A stretch of DNA of 64,000 nucleotides from Rahnella sp. AA (lineage in GTDB: Bacteria; Pseudomonadota; Gammaproteobacteria; Enterobacterales; Enterobacteriaceae): NCBI RefSeq assembly GCF_002834385.1, contig NZ_PITQ01000010.1, forward strand, positions 17,453 to 81,452, in the 5' to 3' direction. The notes beneath the pieces are model-generated. The model saw nothing but the letters and a program-made list of their open reading frames with translations. It ran no database searches and was not told the origin of the DNA. Positions 18,323-26,822 of this stretch are shown here, piece by piece; positions within the stretch are counted from its first letter, which is position 1, and every line of letters starts with the position of its first letter. The position numbers and the translations under genes were made by a program.

Positions 18323-18344
18323 GCCCTCCTGTAAAAAGGAGGGC
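18323..18344 (+). repeat. Hairpin between chbF and chbG
   Basis: GCCCTCCT (18323-18330) pairs with AGGAGGGC (18337-18344) around a 6-base loop. No U-run follows, so it is more likely an mRNA-stability or processing element than a full terminator; chbG follows 20 bases later. Confidence 0.6.
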
Positions 18345-18363
18345 ACGCTAAAAAGGGACGCTT

Positions 18364-19125
18364 ATGGATAAATTACTGATTGTGAATGCCGACGATTTCG
18401 GGCTGTGTAAAGCGCAGAACTACGGGATTATCGACGCATTCAGCAATGGCGTTGTGACGTCCACCACGGCGATGATGAATATGCCGACCATCGGGCACGC
18501 CGCGGCGCTGAGCACGGCAAATCCGGGGCTGGCCGTCGGGATGCATTTTGTCCTGACGCTGGGAAAACCGCTTTCGCCGATGCCTGGTCTGGTGCGCGAA
18601 AACGGTAAACTGGGGAAATGGATCTGGGAAATGGCGGAGCAGGGCAGACTGCCGCTTGATGAAATTAAGCAGGAACTGAATGCCCAGTTTGCCCGGTTTG
18701 TGGAACTGTTTGGCCGTCTTCCCACACATATCGATAGCCATCATCACGTGCATCTGCTTGCGCCGGTTTTCCCGATTGTAGAGGCTTTTGCAAAAGAACA
18801 GGGCGTGGCGATTCGTATTGACCGCGATGAAATCAGGAAAGGGGCGCTTATTCTGCGCGGCGCGCAAAGCACCCAGGGTTTCGACAGTACTTTCTACGGT
18901 GAGGCAATTTCAGAAGCGCTGTTTCTGAATACGCTCGATCAGGCCACCGCACGGGGCGATGAATCGCTGGAAATCATGTGCCATCCTTCATTTATTGATC
19001 ACACGATCCTGGCGAGCAAATATTGCTATCCACGACTGGCCGAGCTGGATGTTCTGACATCCGCATCGCTGAAACAGGCGATTGAAGAACGCGGATTCCG
19101 GTTGGGGACGTTTAAGGATTTATAA
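18364..19125 (+). CDS. chbG: ChbG, chitooligosaccharide mono-deacetylase (YdjC family)
   Basis: Metal-dependent deacetylase of 253 residues that removes one acetyl group from chitobiose- or chitotriose-6-phosphate, required in E. coli for ChbF hydrolysis and for producing the ChbR inducer. Metal ligands are seen in NADDFG (Asp10-Asp11 region), in IDSHHHVHL and in HPSFID near the C-terminus. AAAAGGGACG lies upstream of the ATG. Last gene of the operon; convergent with the next regulator. Confidence 0.93.
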   Translation: MDKLLIVNADDFGLCKAQNYGIIDAFSNGVVTSTTAMMNMPTIGHAAALSTANPGLAVGMHFVLTLGKPLSPMPGLVRENGKLGKWIWEMAEQGRLPLDEIKQELNAQFARFVELFGRLPTHIDSHHHVHLLAPVFPIVEAFAKEQGVAIRIDRDEIRKGALILRGAQSTQGFDSTFYGEAISEALFLNTLDQATARGDESLEIMCHPSFIDHTILASKYCYPRLAELDVLTSASLKQAIEERGFRLGTFKDL

Positions 19126-19264
19126 GTTTTTGCAGCAAACTCTCCATTATTTACGGCTCCCTGATGTTTGTCGGAAACGGCAGGGCGGGGAGCTGCTCAC
19201 CTTTTTATTTCATGCGCATCTGTTATGGCATTCGGGCAAACATGCTATCGGCGGGTATCGGGCA

Positions 19265-20125
19265 TTACACGGAGTATTCCGTGGGAGGAACGCCCAAAAC
19301 ACTTTTGAATGAATAGCTGAAGGCTGCTGTACTGGAGTACCCCATTTCGAGCGCTATGGTCGTGACGCTTTTATTTTGTTTAAGCATGATAACAGACTCA
19401 AAAATCCGCATTTTCTGCTTCCAGAGACTAAACGATAATCCGGTTTCCTTTTTGAACTTTCTGGAAAAGTTCCGGGTTGACATGCCCACTTTGGCTGACC
19501 AGTTGTCAATGAAATGTTCTGAACCGGGCGACTCCAATATTGCACGGCACATTTCATTTAACGCCGGGCTTTGCGGCCAGGGAAGGACAAAATCTACTTG
19601 CGGTAAACTAAAAATAATATCCAGCAGGACACTGACCAGTTTCCCGTCCTTTCCATGCACATCGTATAACTCCGGAATTGTTTCGGACGCATAATGTATC
19701 AGTTCTTTTGCAACGTCACTGATCGTCACGGCTTTACACATGGTGATGGTTTCGTCTACGAAATCTGTTTCGATATCCAAACTTTCAAGGAATACATCGT
19801 CCATGGCCCACACAGTGTGCTCCATATAAGCAGGTATCCAGATGCCATAATGCGCAGGGACAATCCAGCAATTATCTGCAGTCTCGAGACGCATATTTCC
19901 ATTTCGGGCACAGTGGAATTGTGCAAATTCATGAGTATGGGGCAAGACGCCCGTATTCGATTTAATTAAATAGGAGCGAAAATGAACAGTGCGGCGCTCC
20001 GTGGGCATTGGGTAGTCCTGTGATGAAACCCAATTTCTTTTCGCTGAGGCTTTCATTGACAATTCCCCGAGAACATTCTGCATAGACTTCTTATCGATAA
20101 ATTTTGTCCTGTCATGATAAGACAT
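19265..20125 (-). CDS. AraC-family transcriptional regulator with cupin domain
   Basis: Predicted regulator of 286 residues, with an N-terminal cupin-like sensor (HTHEFAQFHC and the WIPAYMEHTVW segment) and a C-terminal AraC-type double HTH at ~190-286 (NWSAKVGMSTRNFSRKFKKE; EMGYSSTAAFSYSF). The organisation is like NimR/YeaM-type regulators, often paired with an efflux pump. Its target is not evident: it is convergent with chbG and divergent from the lipoprotein gene 328 bases away. The ATG at 20125 has no ribosome site; ATG 20056 (Met24), preceded by GGGGAA, may be the true start. The gene is moderately AT-rich. Confidence 0.8.
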   Translation of the reverse strand: MSYHDRTKFIDKKSMQNVLGELSMKASAKRNWVSSQDYPMPTERRTVHFRSYLIKSNTGVLPHTHEFAQFHCARNGNMRLETADNCWIVPAHYGIWIPAYMEHTVWAMDDVFLESLDIETDFVDETITMCKAVTISDVAKELIHYASETIPELYDVHGKDGKLVSVLLDIIFSLPQVDFVLPWPQSPALNEMCRAILESPGSEHFIDNWSAKVGMSTRNFSRKFKKETGLSFSLWKQKMRIFESVIMLKQNKSVTTIALEMGYSSTAAFSYSFKSVLGVPPTEYSV

Positions 20126-20453
20126 TTACGACTTTTATAGATAATAATAATTCCCATGAATTGTTGCGAGCGAGGGCGTTCTCGTTTGCAGTGGATCATA
20201 CAAGATATTGATTCAACGGGTTAGTTTTTTAAAGACATTTCCTTCACCACTCAGCAGGCAAGACATGTCCCGGAGCCAATCAGGATGGATAGCCTTCTAC
20301 AGAAGGCCGATATTCAGATCTCGGGAGCTTGCCGCGTTGATATCAGAATAGAGGATCCTGGCTTTAGAAAACGTTTTTTCTGCAAGGACTTTTTGGGGTA
20401 GGTAAGGCTTTACCCGTACGCAGTAATTTCATTTTTATTAAATCAGAGAAATT
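20126..20453. other. Divergent intergenic region, araC-type regulator / lipoprotein gene
   Basis: About 330 bases without a gene. It marks the start of an AT-rich block. No clear operator or terminator was identified. Confidence 0.4.
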
Positions 20454-20873
20454 ATGAAACATACTTTATTGCTGTCTTCTGTCATTATTACCGCAATGAC
20501 TTTATCCGGTTGCTCAAGTTATAACTCACTCGAATTAAGCCAACAACAGGTACATTCTTCCTCGACCTCAGCTGATTATACCTATTATAAGATTGAACCG
20601 CCTTTATACGACGGTGATGTCGTGCAATATTCATTGCGTGACGGGAGTCGCGGCACACTCACCATTAAAAGGACAACACCACAAACATTAATGGGTGACG
20701 ATGGACATGTGATTAATTTATCCGAACTCGTTTCACTTAAGCGAAAGGAAATATCTAAAGGGAAAACCGCCGCGGCAGTAGGTACCGGTGCTGCCGCCAC
20801 GGTGGTTGTGGTGGCGGCTGTCGTTGGGTTAGCGTTTGGCGCTGGCATGATTGCGATGTTATCAGCAAGTTGA
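20454..20873 (+). CDS. Predicted lipoprotein with C-terminal hydrophobic segment
   Basis: 139 residues. The type II signal peptide ends in the lipobox LSGC (Cys20), so the protein is probably lipid-anchored. The middle is polar; residues ~105-137 are Ala/Val/Gly-rich and hydrophobic (AAAVGTGAAATVVVVAAVVG), long enough to insert in a membrane. A lipoprotein with a second, C-terminal membrane anchor is unusual. No family is recognised. It is first in a likely operon with the PACE protein (43 bases), PerC-like regulator and cfa, all AT-rich compared with the flanks. Confidence 0.7.
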   Translation: MKHTLLLSSVIITAMTLSGCSSYNSLELSQQQVHSSSTSADYTYYKIEPPLYDGDVVQYSLRDGSRGTLTIKRTTPQTLMGDDGHVINLSELVSLKRKEISKGKTAAAVGTGAAATVVVVAAVVGLAFGAGMIAMLSAS

Positions 20874-20916
20874 TGTATTAATAGAAATCGATTTTTGTCA
20901 TTTGAGGCGCAGTGAA

Positions 20917-21348
20917 ATGAAAATGGAATTGAATAAGAGTACGCTGGAAAGGATTTTCCATGCTGTCCTTTTCGAAGTCCTTGGGAATGTTGTCATAGCC
21001 ATTTTCCTCGCCTACAGCCTGAAGGTTTCGTTGATACAGTCCGGAACGTTATCATTCATTTCCGCCCTAACTGCAACGGTCTGGAATTACGTATTTAATA
21101 AGGTTTTTGATGAGATTCAGAAACGGTTTCAGTTCGAGAGAAACTTTCCGATAAGAGTTTTACATGCCGTCATTTTTGAAGCCGTGCTTATTCTCTTACT
21201 CACACCAGTCGCTATGTTTTTACTTGAGTTAACAATAGCCGAAGCGTTTTTTGTTGAAATAGGACTCATATTTATTTTCTTACCTTACACGTTAATATTT
21301 AACTGGTCCTATGACTACCTGCGTTGGAAGTTTGTTGCGGGTGAGTAG
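20917..21348 (+). CDS. PACE-family multidrug efflux protein
   Basis: 143-residue inner-membrane protein with four helices, made of two tandem bacterial transmembrane pair domains. Each repeat begins with the PACE signature: STLERIFHAVLFE at the N-terminus, with the membrane-buried Glu needed for proton coupling in AceI, and IRVLHAVIFE in the second half. Characterised members export chlorhexidine or short diamines. The ATG at 20917 is chosen because GAGG lies upstream and it fits the family N-terminus; a frame extension to 20851 is unlikely. Physiological substrate unknown here. Confidence 0.88.
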   Translation: MKMELNKSTLERIFHAVLFEVLGNVVIAIFLAYSLKVSLIQSGTLSFISALTATVWNYVFNKVFDEIQKRFQFERNFPIRVLHAVIFEAVLILLLTPVAMFLLELTIAEAFFVEIGLIFIFLPYTLIFNWSYDYLRWKFVAGE

Positions 21349-21384
21349 ATTAATGATTTTAATTACATTAATAAGGTGACGAAT

Positions 21385-21729
21385 ATGAATGCTGTAGATT
21401 TGCTAAGGTTCAAAGCCAGTTCCCTGGAAAGTAAGGGGCTTTTGCGAAGGGCGATAGCAGTCTGGCAGGATATTTCAATGGATCCAAAGCTAAATAAACA
21501 CGAAAGAGACCAGGCGTTGCATAGTCTGAATCGTCTTACAGACGCTATTCAACAAAAAACAAATGCCGAGAAGAAAAAATTAAAATCCCATGCAGACAGG
21601 CATAAAAATGTCGAATCAGATAAAGAAAAAATTATGCAGCTTTATCAACAGGGATTGACGACAAATGAAATACAGCAGATAACACAGCGATCCAGGGACT
21701 TTATTTATAACTGCAAAAAGAAATCATAA
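21385..21729 (+). CDS. PerC-like small DNA-binding protein
   Basis: Predicted 114-residue basic protein. The N-terminal part (residues ~1-50: RFKASSLESKGLLRRAIAVW) matches the PerC family, small regulators often found on pathogenicity islands, plasmids and prophages. A Lys-rich linker follows, then a C-terminal helix-turn-helix-like segment (MQLYQQGLTTNEIQQITQRS). The ATG at 21385 follows AAGGTGA at good spacing and replaces an upstream GTG (21376). Placed 36 bases after the PACE gene and 32 before cfa, so co-transcription is likely. Confidence 0.7.
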   Translation: MNAVDLLRFKASSLESKGLLRRAIAVWQDISMDPKLNKHERDQALHSLNRLTDAIQQKTNAEKKKLKSHADRHKNVESDKEKIMQLYQQGLTTNEIQQITQRSRDFIYNCKKKS

Positions 21730-21761
21730 TTTTTACGGGATTTTATTCAAAAGGCACGTCA

Positions 21762-22904
21762 ATGAAAAAAAATATGATCTTACCTAAGGATTATAACGAA
21801 TGGCAGAGAATCTGTCGTGAACTCCTCAGCGACGCAGGGGTCGGGATTGATGGTGGAGAGAAGTATGATATTCATGTCAAAAACCCCAAATTTTATAAGC
21901 GTGTTTTAAAAAGAGGTTCGCTGGCGTTGGGTGAAAGTTACATGGACGGGTGGTGGGACTGTGCCCGGCTGGATGTGTTTTTTACCCGAATTATTCGTGC
22001 AGATTTGCAATCCCGCGTACCGGATAACCTGAAAGATATCATCAGAGTTGCCGGGGCCCGGTTCATAAATTTTCAATCTAAAAAAGGAGCCCTGAAAGTC
22101 GGTAAAGAACACTACGATCTCGGCAATGACCTTTTCTGTCTGATGCTTGATCCCTGGATGCAATACTCTTGTGGTTACTGGCGGAACGCTGATAATTTAT
22201 TTCAGGCACAGCAAAATAAACTTAAATTGATTTGTGAGAAGTTGAAATTAGAAGAAGGGATGACCCTGCTGGATATTGGCTGTGGTTGGGGAGGGCTTGC
22301 GTCATATGCTGCTGAACATTACGGTGTAAAAGTTACGGGGATTACGATTTCAGCAGAACAACAAAAAATGGCGCAGGTGCGCTGTGCAAGTTTTGATGTC
22401 GAAATTCTGCTCCAGGATTACAGGGAAATTGACAGGCAATTTGACCGCATCGTTTCTGTCGGAATGTTTGAGCATGTAGGGCCTAAAAATTATGCGACTT
22501 ACTTCGATGTGGTGAATAAAAATCTGAAACCAGAAGGGATTTTCTTATTGCACACTATTGGCGCTAACAAAACAGAGGTCAACGTCGATCCCTGGATTAA
22601 TAAGTATATTTTCCCTAACGGGTGCCTGCCTTCTCTTGCGCATATTGCCTCGGCCAGTGAACGATATTTTGTTATTGAAGATGTGCATAATTTCGGTTCA
22701 GATTATGACAAAACGCTTATGGCATGGAATGAACGATTTCTTGCGTCCTGGACGCATATCGAAGGAAATTATTCAGAAAGGTTTAAAAGGATGTTTACCT
22801 ATTATTTGAATTCATGTGCAGGCGCTTTCAGATCTCGTGATATTCAGCTCTGGCAGGTTGTCTTTACAAGGGGGATAGAAGGTGGTTTGAACGTTCCCCG
22901 TTAA
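21762..22904 (+). CDS. cfa: Cyclopropane-fatty-acyl-phospholipid synthase
   Basis: 380-residue enzyme that methylenates unsaturated acyl chains of membrane phospholipids using S-adenosylmethionine, strengthening membranes against acid and solvents. It has the SAM-binding motif LLDIGCGWGGLA (~residues 169-180), the VGKEHYDLGNDLF segment, MFEHVGPKNY, and the C-terminal AGAFRSRDIQLWQVVF with the active-site Cys just before it, as in E. coli Cfa. Clearly homologous over its full length, yet AT-rich and embedded in an operon with a PACE pump and PerC-like regulator rather than at the usual cfa position. It may be an additional, acquired copy; the rest of the genome is needed to tell. Confidence 0.93.
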   Translation: MKKNMILPKDYNEWQRICRELLSDAGVGIDGGEKYDIHVKNPKFYKRVLKRGSLALGESYMDGWWDCARLDVFFTRIIRADLQSRVPDNLKDIIRVAGARFINFQSKKGALKVGKEHYDLGNDLFCLMLDPWMQYSCGYWRNADNLFQAQQNKLKLICEKLKLEEGMTLLDIGCGWGGLASYAAEHYGVKVTGITISAEQQKMAQVRCASFDVEILLQDYREIDRQFDRIVSVGMFEHVGPKNYATYFDVVNKNLKPEGIFLLHTIGANKTEVNVDPWINKYIFPNGCLPSLAHIASASERYFVIEDVHNFGSDYDKTLMAWNERFLASWTHIEGNYSERFKRMFTYYLNSCAGAFRSRDIQLWQVVFTRGIEGGLNVPR

Positions 22905-23042
22905 TATAAAGTTAAACGTTCTGGGTTGAAACCGACAGCTTGCTACATGTCAGTTGCAGCTTAACGGCTACCGATCAACCCAGTCTGCAATATTATCTGT
23001 AAGCTTAATATTTGCCACCGCGACAAACGCATTGAATCTGCC

Positions 23043-23963
23043 CTAAATCCGTCCTTCCGCTCTAATCCATTGCATAAAATCATCGATGAATACCCGCGTT
23101 TTAAGCGGGAGGAGTTTATTGGGCAGGGTGATCGCATAGGTATTGCGCGGCAGAGGGTTCTCCACACGCCAGTCAGGCAACACGCGGCGCAATTTACCGT
23201 TAGCGATATACCGGTTGGCGATAAAGGTAGGGATCAGCGCAATGCCGACACCCTGCAGAATGGCGTCGATCATTGCGTCGCTGTTATTGATCATCAATCG
23301 TGGAACCAGCGTGACACTTTCCATGATTTCATTGTGCCAAAAACGCCACGCGCCGCGAAATTGCCGTTCGTCAGGGAAAAAAATGTTGTGTTTGATGAGT
23401 CCGGCGGGGAAATCCGGCAGCACTTCGTCGTAATCCGCAGCACAAACCAATACATAATCGATAGGCATCAGGGCACGGGCCACCATGTTCTCCGGCGGGC
23501 TTTCGGTCACACGCAGTGCCAGGTCGTAGGTTTCTTGCGTCAGATTGGTTACCCGATCGGTCAACGACAGTTCTACGTTGATCTCCGGGTAGCGGCGTAA
23601 AAACGCGGGAAGAAAAGGAGTAAGCAGGATTTTCCCCAGCGTATTCGGTGCGGTGATACGCAAAATGCCCTGGGGTACATCACTGAAACTATCCGCCTGT
23701 GAGAAAAGTGCCTGTGTGGCGGACATGACCGCCAGCGCCTGTTGGTAAATTTCCAGCCCGGCCTCGGTAGCGGTAACAGAACGGGTCGAGCGGGTAAATA
23801 ACACCACATTGAGACGTTTTTCCAACCGGTCAATCATCCGGCTCACCGATGAGGGCGCAAGCGAGGCCTCCCGTCCTGCCGAAGAAAAGCTTCCTTTTTC
23901 AACCACCTGAATAAATACAGACAAACTGGGCAGCAGTTCGGCTAACTCACTTGTGTTTTTCAC
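23043..23963 (-). CDS. LysR-family transcriptional regulator
   Basis: About 306 residues: N-terminal winged HTH (SLSVFIQVVEKGSFSSAGRE followed by SSVSRMIDRLE) and C-terminal effector-binding domain, of the CrgA/DsdC-like group. The start is set at GTG 23963, which has AAGAG six bases upstream; an open frame back to TTG 24008 would run through a candidate operator. It is divergent from the biosynthetic gene set starting at 24083 and is its most likely regulator, probably sensing a precursor or the product. Effector unknown. Confidence 0.85.
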   Translation of the reverse strand: MKNTSELAELLPSLSVFIQVVEKGSFSSAGREASLAPSSVSRMIDRLEKRLNVVLFTRSTRSVTATEAGLEIYQQALAVMSATQALFSQADSFSDVPQGILRITAPNTLGKILLTPFLPAFLRRYPEINVELSLTDRVTNLTQETYDLALRVTESPPENMVARALMPIDYVLVCAADYDEVLPDFPAGLIKHNIFFPDERQFRGAWRFWHNEIMESVTLVPRLMINNSDAMIDAILQGVGIALIPTFIANRYIANGKLRRVLPDWRVENPLPRNTYAITLPNKLLPLKTRVFIDDFMQWIRAEGRI

Positions 23964-24002
23964 GCATAGCTCTTTTGTTTCTGGGATATCTAGCCAAATT
24001 AA

Positions 24003-24019
24003 CATCAAGCCGTATGATG
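24003..24019. promoter_or_regulatory. Candidate LysR operator
   Basis: CATCA-AGCCGTA-TGATG is a perfect 5-bp inverted repeat with 7-base spacer in the divergent region between the LysR gene and the 24083 gene. It contains the ATC-N9-GAT form common for LysR-type sites. Confidence 0.5.
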
Positions 24020-24082
24020 TTCAACAGAGGTATCACCTGGTGCAAATAGACCATAATAATCAATTTATTTAATAGGTTAGCT

Positions 24083-25054
24083 ATGCCAAACCAAACGGTA
24101 ATTGAAATGATCCGCCAGCGCGATGTGCTAAATGTTGGCGTTAGTCTGGGTTTTAAAGGGCTGTCGTTTCGTAATTCAATCAAGAATTGCTGGGAAGGGT
24201 TCGACATTGATTTAGCACGGGCAGTCGCGGTGGCGGTGTTTGGTGACGTCGGAAAAATCCATTATATGCCGTTGCAGTCCGGCGACCGTTTCCGGGCACT
24301 GCGCGATGGAGTGGTAGATCTCGGTTCGTTTAATTCGAGTATTACCTTCCAGCGTGAGGCGGGATCGGAAGTCAGTTTTGTTCATCCGATGCTGTTTGAC
24401 GGCGAAGTACTGATGACGCCAGCCAGTAATTTGCTCGAGCCGGTAGAACAGGTCAGTTATGCCCGTAAGCGCCGGATAGCCGCTATGCGGGGTTCAACCA
24501 CAGAAGAGAATCTAAAGCGTTACTTTGGAAATCTAAATCTGTCCTGCGAAATCAGTCTGTTCGATTCGCCGGCTCAGGCACGTCAGGCTTATCAGCACGG
24601 TGAATGCAATATTTACTGTCTTGACTCCTATTTGCTGGCCGGTGAACGTGCCCAGCTAAAGGATAAAGAGGCGCACATTATCTTGCAGGATAGAATTTCT
24701 CTGGAAACCATGTCACCGGCGGTTTCATCACATGATCCGCAGTGGCTGAAAGCGGTGACCTGGATCATGCGTGCGCTGATAGAAGCAGAAAATTTGCAGG
24801 TCAGCAGCAAAAATATCCGTGAAATGAGCCATGAGGCGACGGGTTATCTGAATACTTTCCTGTATCCGTCAGAACAGAGTTGCCAAAATCTGGGCCTGCG
24901 CCCTGATTTTATTCGCGAGATTATCCAGCAGGTGGGTAATTATGGCGAAATATTCCAGCGTAATTTAGGTAAATACTCAGAACTGAATCAGGCGCGGCGG
25001 GATAATAATTTATGGTCTCAGGGTGGAATGCTGTATTCGCCTTTATTTATATGA
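24083..25054 (+). CDS. Amino-acid-binding-protein homologue (AapJ-like, SBP family 3) without signal peptide
   Basis: 323 residues, homologous along its length to general L-amino-acid binding proteins (AapJ/BztA): WEGFDIDLARAVAVAVFGD, the RFRALRDGVVD segment, and the C-terminal QVGNYGEIFQRNLG motif followed by NNLWSQGGMLYSP. Those proteins are periplasmic; this one begins MPNQTVIEMIRQRDVLNVGV, directly at the mature fold, with no hydrophobic leader, so it should be cytoplasmic. No permease or ATPase is nearby. Since this fold has also given rise to enzymes (for example cyclohexadienyl dehydratase PheC), a catalytic or amino-acid-holding role in the adjoining pathway is possible. Function unproven. 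Confidence 0.8.
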   Translation: MPNQTVIEMIRQRDVLNVGVSLGFKGLSFRNSIKNCWEGFDIDLARAVAVAVFGDVGKIHYMPLQSGDRFRALRDGVVDLGSFNSSITFQREAGSEVSFVHPMLFDGEVLMTPASNLLEPVEQVSYARKRRIAAMRGSTTEENLKRYFGNLNLSCEISLFDSPAQARQAYQHGECNIYCLDSYLLAGERAQLKDKEAHIILQDRISLETMSPAVSSHDPQWLKAVTWIMRALIEAENLQVSSKNIREMSHEATGYLNTFLYPSEQSCQNLGLRPDFIREIIQQVGNYGEIFQRNLGKYSELNQARRDNNLWSQGGMLYSPLFI

Positions 25055-25134
25055 TGCCTGATTTTTACCCAGATTTAGTTTTGTCTATTAATTTTCGTGC
25101 AATTCTCCTTTAAATATTCTTTGGCAGGAACATT

Positions 25135-26028
25135 ATGAGTGAATTATTGGCTGAAAAACAGCAAGAGAAAATATTGTCTGGCTCAGTAAAAAAGAACTTC
25201 GGTTATTTGGAAACGAAATCCGATAGTGTAGATTTCAGTGTGATCAAAAATATTATTCTGCACGGTCATCATCAGGGTAATGTTTTGTATGTTATTCGTA
25301 ATCATGCTAATAAAAAGATCTGCCAGGATGTGTCTGAAAACTTTAATCAGATGGTGACTAACAACGGGGGCGGAAACCGTGCTGATGACGGTTTTGTCCT
25401 CACCAATCAGATTGGCGCCACGCAGTTCTCACGCAATGGCGAGCAATATATGGCAGAAGTAAATCGGGTGAATGGCAGCCTCGCCGAACTGCTGGCAGGG
25501 ACCGACAGCTATGCCACAGAATCCCTGTTCCTCAACCGCAGGCTGGAAGAGCTATTCCTTGAGGAAGGCATCCATTTTGGACCGGCGCGTTATAAGAATT
25601 CTTATGCTTGTTTTGCCACTTTCCGCCGCTGGCTGGATAACGGTGTCATGTCATTGATGCCGCATGAAGACCGCGCCCAGCTTAAATGTGCGCTTGAGGA
25701 TCATTTCGAAATTGCCGATGCGATGACAGTAACCGCTTTCAATGTGTGCCTGGAAGCGGCGCAGGGCGGCGGCGAACTGAAAATGTGGAACCTCGACCCG
25801 GACGAACCCTGTCGCGCCCGCTTTGGTGTGACGGACACCGGTTACCCGTATCCCCCACATCTGCTACAGGGCGTAGAGTCATTTTCAGTGCAACTGAATG
25901 CCGGAGATATTTACTTTATGAATGCCTGTCATTTGCACGGTGTCAGCAGTGTGAGCCAGGGAAGCCGTCTTACGGCCGGTCGTTTTATTGGCAGACTTAA
26001 TAATAGCAAAGTGGTGTATTGGACATAA
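25135..26028 (+). CDS. Fe(II)/2-oxoglutarate-dependent oxygenase (first)
   Basis: 297 residues, predicted non-heme iron oxygenase. The facial triad is visible as His177-x-Asp179 in LMPHEDRAQ and a distal His268 in CHLHGVSS; Arg278 ten residues on is placed to bind 2-oxoglutarate. Because the Asp is retained, the iron site is that of a hydroxylase or desaturase, not of a halogenase with Ala/Gly there. GGCAGGAAC lies upstream of the ATG. It differs from the second oxygenase in family. Substrate likely a free or carrier-bound amino acid, by context; not shown. Confidence 0.78.
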   Translation: MSELLAEKQQEKILSGSVKKNFGYLETKSDSVDFSVIKNIILHGHHQGNVLYVIRNHANKKICQDVSENFNQMVTNNGGGNRADDGFVLTNQIGATQFSRNGEQYMAEVNRVNGSLAELLAGTDSYATESLFLNRRLEELFLEEGIHFGPARYKNSYACFATFRRWLDNGVMSLMPHEDRAQLKCALEDHFEIADAMTVTAFNVCLEAAQGGGELKMWNLDPDEPCRARFGVTDTGYPYPPHLLQGVESFSVQLNAGDIYFMNACHLHGVSSVSQGSRLTAGRFIGRLNNSKVVYWT

Positions 26029-26090
26029 CCGGAATGAATTAACAACGGCAATTTATGCTCCCTTTATTCTGAATTAATAACGAGTCTGAT

Positions 26091-26822
26091 ATGGAATATA
26101 TTAATCATCTTGCCGCCGAGGGATATGCTTTTATTCCCGGTGGTTATTACCAGACATTGTCTGAAGTAAATTGCGGCAATAAAGACATTTTCCTTTCCGA
26201 TCTGGAACAATTAAAGCTGGCGTACGGGAACCTGACGCTGGATCCTTATTCTCCGGGTAACCGTTGGCGCGGCTATGCGCAATGCCGCCGCAATGCGAAG
26301 GGGGAACTTTCTTTTGGTCATTTCAGAGAATATAAGCAAACCAAAAAATATAATCCGGACACCGGCGGTATCGTTCGCCATTACCCTTTGCTGCCGGAAA
26401 ATATCACTGCTAACCGCCTGATGCAGGCAATTTTGCAAGACGATATTGCTTTTGTTGAAGCCTATGAGCGCATCGGGTCGCTGGAGGAACTGACCGTCGG
26501 CATTCATCTTTTCCGCTACGAGGCACAGTTCGATGCGCCCGCGTACAGCTCACCCGTGTGGTTACATAAAGATGATGAAAACGTGGTGTTTGTTCATCTG
26601 ATCCATGCCTCCGCCAACATGCTGGGTGGTGACAATCTGATTGCGCCGAACCCAAAAAACATTGAACGCGTGCTGCGTCTGGAGACGTTGTTCGACACGC
26701 TGGTGGTGAATCACGACAAATACCATGCCGTGACGCCAGTGGGTTGCCGCGAGCCAGGAGAGACTGCCGCGCGCGACATCATCCTGGTTACGTTCCAGCG
26801 TAATGAGGAGGAGGCGGCATGA
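26091..26822 (+). CDS. Fe(II)/2-oxoglutarate-dependent amino-acid hydroxylase, PF10014 (IDO) type
   Basis: 243 residues, resembling the family of Bacillus L-isoleucine dioxygenase, which hydroxylates free aliphatic amino acids. Iron ligands: His159-x-Asp161 in WLHKDDENVV and His212 in DKYHAVTPV; Arg228-Asp229 (ARDIILVTF) supplies the 2-oxoglutarate contact. ASANMLGGDNLI matches the conserved N-x-x-GG segment. It overlaps the SDR gene by four bases, the same oxygenase-dehydrogenase pairing as in the Bacillus hilA-hilB operon, in which hydroxy-isoleucine is oxidised to a keto amino acid. Confidence 0.8.
   Translation: MEYINHLAAEGYAFIPGGYYQTLSEVNCGNKDIFLSDLEQLKLAYGNLTLDPYSPGNRWRGYAQCRRNAKGELSFGHFREYKQTKKYNPDTGGIVRHYPLLPENITANRLMQAILQDDIAFVEAYERIGSLEELTVGIHLFRYEAQFDAPAYSSPVWLHKDDENVVFVHLIHASANMLGGDNLIAPNPKNIERVLRLETLFDTLVVNHDKYHAVTPVGCREPGETAARDIILVTFQRNEEEAA

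Noticed and set aside
22921..22983. CTGGGTTG / CAACCCAG inverted pair after cfa
   Set aside because: The 47-base loop and lack of a T-run make it too weak to call a terminator.
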